The position numbers were made by a program, and so were the translations under genes. Below are positions 18,934 through 27,427 of a stretch of 64,000 nt of DNA, in pieces. The notes under the pieces were generated by a model. That model had not been told where the DNA came from. It searched no databases and worked only from the letters and a program-made list of their open reading frames with translations. The stretch comes from Ensifer sp. BR816 (lineage in GTDB: Bacteria; Pseudomonadota; Alphaproteobacteria; Rhizobiales; Rhizobiaceae). The stretch lies in the NCBI RefSeq assembly GCF_000378985.1, contig NZ_KB905372.1, positions 124,001-188,000 of the forward strand, in the 5' to 3' direction. The first letter of the stretch is position 1; each line of letters starts with the position of its first letter.

Positions 18934-20337
18934 ATGACAATCAATGTCAACGATATTAGCGAGAAGGACCGCAATTCGGTCCTACATCCCTTCACGCAGC
19001 TCAAGGATTTTGCGACCGGCAAGCTTGGCGAACCGACGATCGTAGAGACGGGGAAGGGGATTCGCATTCAGGATGCGCACGGCAAGCAGCTTATCGACGG
19101 CTTCGCCGGCCTCTATTGCGTTAATGTTGGCTACGGCCGCACCGAGGTTGCAGAGGCGATCTCGCGTCAGGCCTATCGGCTTGCCTATTACCATTCCTAT
19201 GCCGCGCACACGACCGATGAACTTGCGCTCCTCTCCGATCGTCTTGTGAAGATGGCGCCGGGCAAGATGAGCAAGGTGTTCTACGGCATGTCCGGCTCAG
19301 ACGCCAACGAGACCCAGGCCAAACTTGTCTGGTACTATAACAACCTGCGCGGCAAGCCAACGAAGAAGAAAATCATTTCGCGTGAGCGCGGCTATCACGG
19401 CTGCAGCGTCGTCTCCGGCTCGATGACCGGGATGAGCTTCTATCACGACCAGATGGACCTGCCGCTGCCGCAAATCGTCCATACCGGGGTGCCGCATCAC
19501 TATTTGGGCGCCAACCCCGGCGAGACCGAACGCGAATTCTCCGCCCGCCGTGCTGCCGAGCTCGACGAGATGATCGAGACACTCGGTCCGGACAATGTCG
19601 GCGCCTTCATTGCTGAGCCGGTGCTTGGCACCGGCGGCATCACCCCGCCGCCGGAAGGCTACTGGGAAGCGATCCAGGCGGTACTTAGGAAGCACGATGT
19701 GCTGCTGATTGCCGACGAAGTGATCACCGGCTTTGGCCGCACCGGCTCAATGTTCGGCTCGCAGCACTACGGCATCGAACCGGACCTGATCACCGTCGCC
19801 AAGGGCCTGACCTCTGCCTATTTCCCGCTGTCGGCCGCGATCGTCGGCGAGAAGGTCTACAAGGTCATGGAAGAGGGAGCCGACAAGGTCGGCGCCTTCT
19901 CGCACGGCTACACCTATTCCGGCCATCCGATCGGCGCTGCTGCCGCCAATGCGGTTCTTGACATCGTCGAGAAGGAAAACCTGCCCGGTAACGCCCGTGA
20001 GGTCGGCGGCTATTTCCAGGCCCAGCTCAAGGAAAAGTTCGCGCAGCTGCCGATCGTCGGTGAAGTGCGTGGCGTTGGCCTGATGGGCGCCATCGAATTC
20101 GTCGGCGATCGCGACAACAAGAAGCGCTTCGATCCGTCGCTGAAGGTCGGTGCTCGCGTGTCCAAGGCCGCCCGCGACCGCAGTCTCATTGCCCGCGCGA
20201 TGCCACATGGCGACATCCTTGGCTTTGCGCCGCCGCTCGTCACCACCAAGGCGGAGATCGACGAGATCGTCACCATTGCAGAAAAGGCGGTGCGCTCTGT
20301 CATGGACGAGCTCGTACGCGACGGCCAGAAGGTCTGA
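18934..20337 (+). CDS. Class III omega-aminotransferase
   Basis: A 467-residue class III PLP aminotransferase. GMSGSDANETQAKLVWYY lies at the phosphate-binding region, LLIADEVITGFGRTGSMFG holds the PLP Asp, and LITVAKGLTSAYFPLSA the Schiff-base Lys; FSHGYTYSGHP is the PLP-phosphate Thr loop. Members move an amino group from omega-amino acids or diamines to pyruvate. Length and context match the y4uB aminotransferase of NGR234 (recalled, not checked), there also followed by an aldehyde dehydrogenase. It starts at ATG 18934. Its GC-rich codon use differs from the lower-GC genes upstream, suggesting a separate origin. Confidence 0.87.
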   Translation: MTINVNDISEKDRNSVLHPFTQLKDFATGKLGEPTIVETGKGIRIQDAHGKQLIDGFAGLYCVNVGYGRTEVAEAISRQAYRLAYYHSYAAHTTDELALLSDRLVKMAPGKMSKVFYGMSGSDANETQAKLVWYYNNLRGKPTKKKIISRERGYHGCSVVSGSMTGMSFYHDQMDLPLPQIVHTGVPHHYLGANPGETEREFSARRAAELDEMIETLGPDNVGAFIAEPVLGTGGITPPPEGYWEAIQAVLRKHDVLLIADEVITGFGRTGSMFGSQHYGIEPDLITVAKGLTSAYFPLSAAIVGEKVYKVMEEGADKVGAFSHGYTYSGHPIGAAAANAVLDIVEKENLPGNAREVGGYFQAQLKEKFAQLPIVGEVRGVGLMGAIEFVGDRDNKKRFDPSLKVGARVSKAARDRSLIARAMPHGDILGFAPPLVTTKAEIDEIVTIAEKAVRSVMDELVRDGQKV

Positions 20338-20479
20338 GTGAAGACGGCCGGGTCGCCTCGGCCGCACTATTCGCATCAAACGCATTCGGAACAGGGCAGG
20401 GGACCACCCCTTGCCCTGACCGATAAGCTCAACCGTCGCGCAGCACTGCTGCCACCATCAGGGAAGAGGAAGCCGGCCT

Positions 20480-21889
20480 ATGACCGCTGCCAAACTTCAT
20501 ATCACGACCAGCTTGGCGCCGATCACCGTCCATAGCCCCTATGACGGATCTGTCCTCGGAACGATTGACGCGACGGATGCCAGCGAGATCGGTGAACTCA
20601 TCGCCCGCGCCCGGCGCGGCGCCGAGCTGTCGCGGAACCTGCCACGGCACAAGCGGGCAAGCATTCTTGAGGAGGCAGCTCAGCTCATCGAGCGCCGTCG
20701 CGACGTCTTTGCCGAAACCATCGTGCGCGAGGCCGGAAAGACGATCGTCCAGGCGCGCAAGGAAGTGCTGCGCTGCGTCAATACGCTAAAGCTGTCGGCG
20801 GAAGAGGCCAAGCGCAACGCCGGCGAGATCGTGCCTTTCGACGCCTATACCGGATCGGAGCAGCGCCAGGGCTGGTTCACCCGCGAGCCGCTCGGCATCA
20901 TCACGGCCATTACCCCCTACAACGATCCGCTCAATCTCGTCGCCCACAAGCTTGGCCCGGCGATTGCCGGCGGCAATGCGGTGCTGCTGAAGCCGTCGAA
21001 CCTGTCGCCGTTTTCCGCGATCAGGCTCGTCGAGGTGCTTGTGGAAGCGGGCTTGCCGAAGGAGATCATCACCACCGTTCACGGTGACCGGGAATTGGTG
21101 ACGGCTCTGATCTCTGAACGCGATGTGCGCATGGTCTCGTTCACCGGCGGCTTTGCCACCGGCGAGGCGATTAGCCGAAAGGCCGGCCTCAAGAAGCTCG
21201 CGATGGAACTCGGCGGTAATGCTCCTGTCATCATCATGGATGATTGCGATTTCGACAAAGCCGTCGAAGGCTGCGTCTCTGGCGCCTTCTGGGCCGCCGG
21301 CCAGAATTGCATCGGCGCCCAGCGTGTTCTCGTCCAGGCAGGACTTTACCAGCGGTTCCGCGACGCCTTTGTCACCGCCACGAAGAAGCTCAATGCCGGC
21401 GATCCGCTGCTTGAGGGTACCGATGTCGGTCCGATGATCTCGAAGGAGGTGGCCGAGCGCACCGAAGCCGCCGTCAATGACGCGATCGCCGTTGGTGCGA
21501 AACTGCTCTGTGGCCACAAGCGCGAGGGATCGCTCTACCACCCGACGGTTCTCGAAGGCACGCCGATGACTTGCCGCCTGTGGCAGGAAGAAGTGTTCGC
21601 CCCTGTCGTCATGCTCGCCCCGTTCGAGACGCTCGACGAAGCGATCGCAATGGCCAACGCTCCGGACTACAGCCTGCATGCCGGCATCTTCACCAGCAAC
21701 CTCAATGTTGCGCTCGAGGCGGCGAACAGGATCGAGGCCGGGGGCGTCATGATCAACGACTCGTCGGATTATCGGTTCGACGCGATGCCCTTCGGCGGTT
21801 TCAAATATGGCAGCATGGGCAGGGAAGGCGTGCGCTTCGCCTACGAAGAAATGACCCAGCCAAAGGTGGTTTGCATCAATCGCGGGTGA
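20480..21889 (+). CDS. Aldehyde dehydrogenase (semialdehyde-type)
   Basis: A 469-residue ALDH-superfamily enzyme. ITPYNDPLN is the nucleotide-binding segment, FTGGFATGE replaces the usual [14 protein letters not shown] carries the base Glu, and [13 protein letters not shown] holds the catalytic Cys. It starts at ATG 20480 with GGAAGAGGAAG upstream, 142 nt after the aminotransferase. The pair forms a classical deaminate-then-oxidise module for an omega-amino acid or diamine. The family resembles lactaldehyde, succinate-semialdehyde and phosphonoacetaldehyde dehydrogenases; the exact substrate is unknown. Confidence 0.87.
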   Translation: MTAAKLHITTSLAPITVHSPYDGSVLGTIDATDASEIGELIARARRGAELSRNLPRHKRASILEEAAQLIERRRDVFAETIVREAGKTIVQARKEVLRCVNTLKLSAEEAKRNAGEIVPFDAYTGSEQRQGWFTREPLGIITAITPYNDPLNLVAHKLGPAIAGGNAVLLKPSNLSPFSAIRLVEVLVEAGLPKEIITTVHGDRELVTALISERDVRMVSFTGGFATGEAISRKAGLKKLAMELGGNAPVIIMDDCDFDKAVEGCVSGAFWAAGQNCIGAQRVLVQAGLYQRFRDAFVTATKKLNAGDPLLEGTDVGPMISKEVAERTEAAVNDAIAVGAKLLCGHKREGSLYHPTVLEGTPMTCRLWQEEVFAPVVMLAPFETLDEAIAMANAPDYSLHAGIFTSNLNVALEAANRIEAGGVMINDSSDYRFDAMPFGGFKYGSMGREGVRFAYEEMTQPKVVCINRG

Positions 21890-22104
21890 ACGAATTCACC
21901 CACCTTTAGGAGACAGGAAGCGACTGTCAAAACTCGGGTATAACGACTGAACTGTTCCAATTTAGGCCTCCCAAGGCAACCAGGCTGTCGCCGAACATAG
22001 TTTCTGCGCCAGCCATTTTCGCTTGCTGATAACGGCTTGTCAGAAATGGTTCAGGCAGCAAGTGTGCCTTTGAGCGGAATAACCCTTAGATGCGGTAGAA
22101 AGTC

Positions 22105-22240
22105 ATGCGGGACGAAAGTCACTCTGCAACCAGTTCAAGGACTTTGGCGCCTTTCGATAACGGGGTGTTTCGTTCAATCTGGACAACCACACTAGTTTTA
22201 AGTGTGGGCTGGCTCGTCCACACAACCGCTTTCAGTTGGT
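22105..22240 (+). pseudogene. Possible MFS transporter N-terminal remnant
   Basis: The frame LAPFDNGVFRSIWTTTLVLSVGWLVH resembles the first transmembrane segment of MFS exporters (P-x-x-N-x-x-F-R-x-x-W pattern). It breaks down after about 45 codons. The rest of 21890-22349 holds nothing I can call. Confidence 0.35.
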
Positions 22241-22349
22241 TTGCTCAGCACGCTGCTATTCGAGATAAAGGGCCGGGACATCAAGAAGGGCTTGGCCACG
22301 CCTTGCATCGACAGCGGCATGGATCTGGCTTGAGGGGAAGAAAAGAGTG

Positions 22350-22889
22350 ATGGCCGATACCACCTTCCAGCTTTGCGATGTCGCGCTTGAGGGCTCGTTC
22401 GGCAGCCGCAACATCCACATCGAACGGGAACGCGCGATCGCGGTCTATGATTTACTCGAGAAGAACACCTTCATTCCGGTCGGACATGACGGCGGTCCCT
22501 ATCGTCTCAGCCTGGCGCTGGCGGACACAAGATTGGTAATGCATATCGCCACGGAGGAGGGGGCGCATGTCATGAGCCATTATTTGTCACTCACTCCTTT
22601 CCGCCGGCTCATCAAGGACTATACCCTCACCTGCGAGACCTTCTACGACGCCTTGGCGCTGGCGAGCCCCACCCGGTTCGAGGCCATCGACATGGGCCGG
22701 CGCGCCATACACAACGACGCCTCCGAACTTCTGAGAGAGCGACTTGCAGCGAAGGTGACAATCGACAAAGACACGGCCCGGCGATTATTTACTTTGATTT
22801 ACGTGTTGCTCACCGCGGGCTACTGTAGCCTTGCGGGGATGGACACAACGGGTGCGACATCTCCTCACTCGCCAAAGGACTGGATCTGA
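22350..22889 (+). CDS. UPF0262 family protein, altered C-terminus
   Basis: A 179-residue protein of the uncharacterised alphaproteobacterial family UPF0262. Conserved blocks are [49 protein letters not shown], and the [17 protein letters not shown] segment. ATG 22350 follows a G-rich ribosome-binding site. Normal members stop just after the FTLIYVLL region (about 160 residues); here the last 20-25 residues run into recombinase-fragment DNA, so the tail is probably acquired at a rearrangement junction. The function of the family is unknown. Confidence 0.8.
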   Translation: MADTTFQLCDVALEGSFGSRNIHIERERAIAVYDLLEKNTFIPVGHDGGPYRLSLALADTRLVMHIATEEGAHVMSHYLSLTPFRRLIKDYTLTCETFYDALALASPTRFEAIDMGRRAIHNDASELLRERLAAKVTIDKDTARRLFTLIYVLLTAGYCSLAGMDTTGATSPHSPKDWI

Positions 22890-22969
22890 AAAGCGAATCA
22901 GCCTTGTGGCCCTGCAGCATGCCGCGCCACGACAGCTTGCGGCAATCAATGGCACGTTGAAAAGGGGTA

Positions 22970-23280
22970 AGGCGGTGTGAACGACCAAAGGTCGCGGTCT
23001 CGGGGAACTCGGTGTCGGGATCGAGCCTGGCCAGATACCTCGCGAACGGGCGAAGGACCTTGAGGCGCCAGGCCCATGAGAAGGGACTGGCCCGTCTGGC
23101 CCGGCCTTGCACCCAGTTCAGGACGATATCGTTGGTGAGCGGGCCACTATGGCCGCGCTCGTCGGCGAACAAGGCGAAAGAGGTGATTTGGTGGCCCTCC
23201 ATTCTGAGGGCGAAACCAAGGGCGCGGCGTTCGGACAAATAGTCCTTTGCCAGCGAGAGCATAGTGCGCGCGCCGGTCAT
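22970..23280 (-). pseudogene. Tyrosine recombinase, N-terminal part (recombinase-trio type)
   Basis: MTGARTMLSLAKDYLSERRA continues as GFALRMEGHQITSFALFADE, the SAM-like N-terminal domain of a phage-type integrase. Its ATG overlaps the TGA of the preceding recombinase fragment (ATGA), the overlapping arrangement of the three-recombinase (RIT) elements of rhizobia. The catalytic domain is absent after FPETATFGRSHRLTP. Confidence 0.7.
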
Positions 23281-23462
23281 TGTGCGCTCCCCGGCCAGGG
23301 TAGGGCCACGGCCGCAAGATTGGTCAGATCGACCTTTGCGTAGATGGCAGACGTGTCGAGGCTTCGATGCCGCAGGATGTCCGCAATCTCCTTCATCGGC
23401 GCGCCGGCGCGCAGAAGTCGGCTCGCCATGCTGTGGCGGAGAATGTGGACACCTGTCCCCGT
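23277..23462 (-). pseudogene. Tyrosine recombinase, C-terminal catalytic fragment
   Basis: GTGVHILRHSMASRLLRAG then MKEIADILRHRSLDTSAIYAK holds the H-x-x-R box, the second His and the nucleophile Tyr of a tyrosine recombinase. Only the last 60 or so residues remain. It was the upstream member of an overlapping recombinase pair. Confidence 0.75.
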
Positions 23463-23467
23463 CCATC

Positions 23468-23635
23468 CACATCTTCGGTAGCCGGCCAACCTACGCGACG
23501 ATCTTCGGCCTGATCGCCGCTACGGGTCTGCGCCGATCAGAAGCGCTCCACCTGCGCTGCAGCGATGTACAATCTCGACGGAGCGTTCCTTACGGTTCGG
23601 AACACCAAGTTCCGCAAGTCCAGGCATCTGCCCAA
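23468..23635 (+). pseudogene. Tyrosine recombinase catalytic fragment, inverted
   Basis: The plus strand reads RPTYATIFGLIAATGLRRSE and ALHLRCSDV, then after a 1-nt shift LDGAFLTVRNTKFRKSRHLP: the R-containing box I of a tyrosine recombinase. It points opposite to the neighbouring fragments, so the trio has been split by an inversion or a second insertion. Confidence 0.65.
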
Positions 23636-23708
23636 CCGACAAGACAATCTCGAGCTTCTGTTCGTCGCGCCACCGGCGCCGACGTTCCTGCCCAAGAATC
23701 TCGACACG
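23635..23708 (-). pseudogene. IS66 TnpA N-terminal scrap (IS66-B)
   Basis: MRVEILGQERRRRWRDEQKL then EIVLSVG is the start of an IS66-type TnpA. Only about 25 codons survive between the recombinase scraps. Confidence 0.55.
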
Positions 23709-23748
23709 CATCGCATACCTCGCCCAAGACACGTCGCTAGCGACGTCG

Positions 23749-24282
23749 TTAAAGCCCCGCCTCTCGATGCCAAATGTAGCCGAACGGAACGGAAAGTCGC
23801 AGTTCGCCACGGCGCGCCTTCGATCTGGCGGCATCGAGCATCCGTGCTCTCAGCACGCCCAGTTCGAACTCGCTGATACTGCCCTTCATTCCCAGCAGCA
23901 GCCGATCGTTGGGTCGACACGGATTGTAGACGCCGTCATGGTCAATGACGCGGGCTTCGACCAGGCCGCAGAGTTCGAGCAGGTGATGCCAGTCCCGACC
24001 GTTGCGCGCAAGCCGTGAAGCATCGAAGCATAAGACGGCACCAACTTGGCCAGCGCATAAAAGGGCGACAAGACGGTCGAAACCAGGGCGCGCGACAGTT
24101 CCGCTGGCAGAGCGCCCGAGGTCGTCGTCGATGGTCTCGATGTCGCTGAAGCCGTGTTGTCGCGCAACGTCAACAAGATGATATTGCCGTCGCTGGCTTT
24201 CCAGATTTGTCATGACCTGCGATTGCGAGGACTGCCGTACGTAGACGATGGCTTTGCGCGTGAGCAGCGCTGTCGGAATCAA
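23749..24282 (-). pseudogene. Serine recombinase of element E2, truncated
   Basis: The N-terminal 178 residues of a large serine recombinase: KAIVYVRQSSQSQVMTNLES (catalytic Ser region), DDDLGRSASG, DASRLARNGRDWHHLL and GMKGSISEFELGVLRARM. It is nearly identical to the start of the intact E1 recombinase (25330-27399) and stops at YIWHREAGL, where foreign DNA begins. The start is TTG 24282, overlapping the stop of the E2 small ORF once IS66-A is removed. IS66-A therefore inserted at the junction of the small ORF and the recombinase gene of E2; the other half of E2 is at 29717-30203. Confidence 0.85.
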
Positions 24283-24292
24283 ATTAGTTGTT

Positions 24293-24300
24293 GCTCATCG
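24293..24300. repeat. 8-bp target duplication of IS66-A (left)
   Basis: GCTCATCG here is repeated at 29717-29724, immediately outside the two IS66-A termini. An 8-bp duplication is standard for IS66. Confidence 0.9.
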
Positions 24301-24327
24301 GTAACCATCCGGCCAAGGCCGCGGGGC

Positions 24328-24627
24328 TTATGATTTCGGCTCATCTGCCATGATGCGTTCGATCTTTTCCGGATCACATTGCTCATCGAGAAGGAATTGG
24401 CGAATGCCGCCTTCCCAGGAGCGCACGTCGGCGAGGAACTCCTGCAGGCTCTCGATGCCGCGGTCGGTAAAGGTTGTGCTGCCCTCGTCGGTGCCGTCGT
24501 AGATATGGATCATCTCGCCGTAGTCGATGTTGTCGGAGTTGCTGGCGATTTCTTCAAGCAACTCGAGGTTCTCACCGATCACCGTGGCGACATATTCGAT
24601 CGTGTAGACATGCGTCGGGCGCGCCAT
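24328..24627 (-). CDS. 99-residue passenger protein of IS66-A
   Basis: An acidic 99-residue protein, MARPTHVYTIEYVATVIGEN, continuing LELLEEIASNSDNIDYGEMI, with a C-terminal E-K-I-E-R-I-M-A-D-E-P-K-S. Its ATG overlaps the TGA of tnpC (TGATG), so it is translationally coupled to the transposase. I do not recognise the family. It lies inside the IS66-A boundaries, so it is cargo or an accessory or regulatory protein of the IS rather than a host gene. Confidence 0.7.
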   Translation of the reverse strand: MARPTHVYTIEYVATVIGENLELLEEIASNSDNIDYGEMIHIYDGTDEGSTTFTDRGIESLQEFLADVRSWEGGIRQFLLDEQCDPEKIERIMADEPKS

Positions 24628-24848
24628 CAGGCCGCCACCTGCCGGGCGCTTCCGGCGGACCAGTTCCACGGCAATAGTTCCGGCAGCCTTGATACTGGAA
24701 GGCTGGGCATGCGGGCGAGCACGTCCGCCAGCCAGGCCTGCGGATCGATATCGTTCATCTTTGCCGAGACGATCAGGGAATACATGAAGGCAGCTCGTTC
24801 GCCTCCGCGCTGTGAACCGGCGAATAGCCATGCCTTTCTTCCCAGAGC
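24627..24848 (-). pseudogene. tnpC: IS66-A tnpC, 3' part (split by E1)
   Basis: The last 74 codons of TnpC: ALGRKAWLFAGSQRGGERAA, then FMYSLIVSAKMNDIDPQAWL and the end LPELLPWNWSAGSARQVAA. The matching 5' part is at 27430-28842. Joined at the Ala codon, they give a 545-codon frame with R-G-I-A-L-G-R-K restored. Confidence 0.9.
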
Positions 24849-24850
24849 CA

Positions 24851-25333
24851 TTGCCCGTTCATTCTGCCCATGTCGGTCAGGAATTGGAGGTTCATTACCG
24901 TTGGCATCCCTATTTTGGCCGCAAGGTCAGTGTGCGGCGGGTAGAGCATCGAGCGACGGGCCAATTTTTTAAGGTGCAAGGTCCATCGGGTCTCGTAGTT
25001 TCGATGGCTGCCTGGATGCTTGATCCGGTGGTTTGCGCCGGGATGACGCTGGGCGCGCCACAGGTCGATCTCTTGGCATTGTCCGATCTGAAGAGGCTGG
25101 TCACGGTAGCCGCTGCTCCCCCAAACTCCCAACGCGATAATGGAATCGCTTGGGAGAAAGTCGATGAAACAGCACGACGCGCCCGCGCTGACCTCGGGCA
25201 GACAGATGAGCCTGATATTCGAACCTCGCCGGCTGGACGGGATGAACGAAGCGGACCGGGCGAAGGTCGTTTTGACGCTTGCCCAAGTCCTGATGCAAGC
25301 CGCCGGCATCCGGGTCGAGGAGCTTGCCGATGA
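24851..25333 (+). CDS. DUF5372-like protein of element E1
   Basis: A frame starting at TTG 24851 (LPVHSAHVGQELEVHYRWHP, then YFGRKVSVRRVEHRATGQFF). The N-terminal 85 or so residues match the first ORF of E2 (VHSAHVGDEVEVLYRWHPYF) and, more distantly, that of E3 (THQFHPLFGRQL). Some databases name this family DUF5372; I recall that rather than confirm it. The C-terminal third overlaps the next ORF and may not be functional. A small beta-rich DNA- or recombinase-binding accessory is possible. Confidence 0.65.
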   Translation: MPVHSAHVGQELEVHYRWHPYFGRKVSVRRVEHRATGQFFKVQGPSGLVVSMAAWMLDPVVCAGMTLGAPQVDLLALSDLKRLVTVAAAPPNSQRDNGIAWEKVDETARRARADLGQTDEPDIRTSPAGRDERSGPGEGRFDACPSPDASRRHPGRGACR

Positions 25334-25343
25334 CAAGCGCTGA
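25164..25343 (+). CDS. Small conserved ORF of element E1
   Basis: A 59-residue protein, MKQHDAPALTSGRQMSLIFE, then PRRLDGMNEADRAKVVLTLA and QVLMQAAGIRVEELADDKR. The block L-I-F-x-x-R-x-L-D-G-(M/L)-x-x-x-D-R-x-K-x-x-x-x-L-A-x-x-L-M-Q-A-A-G is conserved in E2, so the gene is real. GGAGAAAG precedes ATG 25164. It overlaps the start of the recombinase gene. The predicted helical pattern suggests a recombination directionality or accessory factor; this is a guess. Confidence 0.7.
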   Translation: MKQHDAPALTSGRQMSLIFEPRRLDGMNEADRAKVVLTLAQVLMQAAGIRVEELADDKR

Positions 25344-27399
25344 TCTGCTCCCGGCGACCGTGCTCCAGCGTAAGGCAGTCGTCTATGTGCGCCAGTCGTC
25401 GCAGTCCCAGGTCATGACCAATCTGGAAAGCCAGCGACGCCAGTATGATCTGGTCGACATCGCGCGCAAGTACGGCTTTGCCGACATCGAGGTCATAGAC
25501 GACGATCTCGGGCGATCCGCGAGCGGAACGGTGGCGCGGCCCGGCTTCGACCGTCTGGTCGCTTGGCTCTGCGCGGGTAAGGTCGGGGCCGTCCTGTGCT
25601 TCGACGCGTCGAGGCTCGCGCGCAACGGGCGCGACTGGCATCATTTGCTTGAACTGTGCGGACTTGTCGAAGCCCGCGTCATCGATCATGACGGTGTGTA
25701 CAACGCCTGCCATCCGAATGATCGCCTGCTCCTGGGCATGAAAGGCAGCATCAGCGAGTTCGAGCTGGGTGTGTTGCGGGCAAGAATGTACGAAGCCGCC
25801 AGGTCGAAGGCGCATCGGGGTGAGCTGCGCCTGTCGGTTCCGTTCGGCTATATATGGCATCGCGAAGCAGGACTGGGGCTCGACCCCGACATCCGTCTGC
25901 AAGAGGTGATCCGGCTTATCTTCGCCCGCTTTCGCGAACTTGGTAGTGCCCGCCAGGTGCTGTTGTCGATGAAGGCCGCGCAAATCCACTTCCCCCGGCC
26001 TGCAGATGAAGGCCGCATGACCAACTGCATCTGGCAGCCGGTCCGCTACCGCAATGTGATCAGTGCGCTAAAAAATCCATTCTATGCGGGCGCTTATGTC
26101 TACGGCAAAAGCGAGAAGCGAACTTCAATCGTTGAGGGGCGAGCGCGGCGAACCTACGGACATTACAAGCCTGCGGGCACCTGGGAAGTGATGATCAAGG
26201 ATCATCACGAAGGGTACATCGGCTGGGAGGAATATGAACGCAACCAGAAGCAGCTGGCGCTCAATGCCTACGGTCGCTCGGATGGTGTAAAGTCAGGCCG
26301 TGGGGGCAAGGCGCTGTTATCGAGCCTCCTGACGTGCGCCCGTTGCGCCCAACGTCTGAGTGTTTGCTATAGGGGCGGCCCGATAGGCCAGCCGGTCTAC
26401 CGCTGCGACAAGGGCAATCTGGCTGGGCTGCCTCGTTGTATGATCTTCGGTGCTCCGAAGATTGACACGGCGGTTGCACGAGAGCTGTTGCGAGCGGTAG
26501 AACCCTTGGCGATCGAAGCCGCGATCGAGGCGGAACGGATGCACCGGAAACAGCAAGATGATCAGCGCCAGATCCTTGATCTGGAGCTCCAGCAGGCCCG
26601 CTACGAGACCGGCCTTGCCGAGCGGCGCTACGCGGCATGTGATCCCGACAATCGTCTGATCGCCGCACAGTTGGAGAAAAACTGGGAAATCGCGTTGCGC
26701 CGCGTGCGTGATCTTGAGACGCGCCAGCCTGCCGAAAACCCGACGACCATCGAGGTTGATCCAGGTGCTTTCGCCAACCTGGCGGAAAACCTGTCAGCGG
26801 CCTGGAATGCTCCTGATGTGACGATGCGCGCCCGCCAGCAGCTTCTTCGAACGCTGATCGCCGACATCATCGTCGATGTCGACGATGCCATACGTGATGT
26901 CGTGCTCACAATTCATTGGCGGGGTGGCCAGCACTCGGAGCTGCGTGTTCGCAAGCCGCGCTCCGGCGAACACGGCAGCGCGACAGCCGAAGATGCACTG
27001 GAAGTCATGCGCAGCATGGCCGGCCGCTGGTCTGACGAGCACATCGCCGCCACACTCAACCGAATGGGCTTTCCCACCGGCCAGGGAAAGACCTGGACAG
27101 CCCATCGGGTCCGTTCTGTTCGTTACGTGCGTGGCATCGATGCCTACCGTTCAGCGGACAAAAATGGCGAATGGCTCACGCAGACCGAGGCCGCGACAGC
27201 GTTGGGTGTCTCAAGCCATATGATACGCAAGCTTGTTTCCACGGGCGTTCTTCCTGCAGTCCAGGTTGTTCCGCGGGCGCCCTATCAGATCCGAGCCATC
27301 GATTTGACGTCCGAGCCGGTCAGAGCGGCGATTGCCCGGAAAGGTCGCCCGTTGCGCGATGTTGATGCGGACACGCTTCCAATGTTTACAGACACTTAA
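25330..27399 (+). CDS. Large serine recombinase of element E1
   Basis: A 689-residue serine recombinase. The catalytic domain is at about residues 13-160 (YVRQSSQSQ with the nucleophile Ser, DASRLARNGRDW, GSISEFELGVLRARM). The recombinase DNA-binding domain follows (FRELGSARQVL, NPFYAGAYVYG), then a zinc ribbon (CARCAQRL...YRCDKG...RC), a coiled coil rich in Arg/Glu, and a C-terminal helix-turn-helix (TEAATALGVSSHMIRKLV). ATG 25330 is preferred over the in-frame TTG at 25324. It should catalyse insertion and excision of the element. The frame is intact, so E1 may be active. Confidence 0.92.
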   Translation: MTSADLLPATVLQRKAVVYVRQSSQSQVMTNLESQRRQYDLVDIARKYGFADIEVIDDDLGRSASGTVARPGFDRLVAWLCAGKVGAVLCFDASRLARNGRDWHHLLELCGLVEARVIDHDGVYNACHPNDRLLLGMKGSISEFELGVLRARMYEAARSKAHRGELRLSVPFGYIWHREAGLGLDPDIRLQEVIRLIFARFRELGSARQVLLSMKAAQIHFPRPADEGRMTNCIWQPVRYRNVISALKNPFYAGAYVYGKSEKRTSIVEGRARRTYGHYKPAGTWEVMIKDHHEGYIGWEEYERNQKQLALNAYGRSDGVKSGRGGKALLSSLLTCARCAQRLSVCYRGGPIGQPVYRCDKGNLAGLPRCMIFGAPKIDTAVARELLRAVEPLAIEAAIEAERMHRKQQDDQRQILDLELQQARYETGLAERRYAACDPDNRLIAAQLEKNWEIALRRVRDLETRQPAENPTTIEVDPGAFANLAENLSAAWNAPDVTMRARQQLLRTLIADIIVDVDDAIRDVVLTIHWRGGQHSELRVRKPRSGEHGSATAEDALEVMRSMAGRWSDEHIAATLNRMGFPTGQGKTWTAHRVRSVRYVRGIDAYRSADKNGEWLTQTEAATALGVSSHMIRKLVSTGVLPAVQVVPRAPYQIRAIDLTSEPVRAAIARKGRPLRDVDADTLPMFTDT

Positions 27400-27427
27400 C
27401 GAAGGGGTGCATAATGAAACACGTCTC

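Noticed and set aside
24910-25989. Long minus-strand frame across the E1 element
   Set aside because: It is antisense to the recombinase and small ORFs, whose protein-level conservation with E2 shows that the plus strand is coding.
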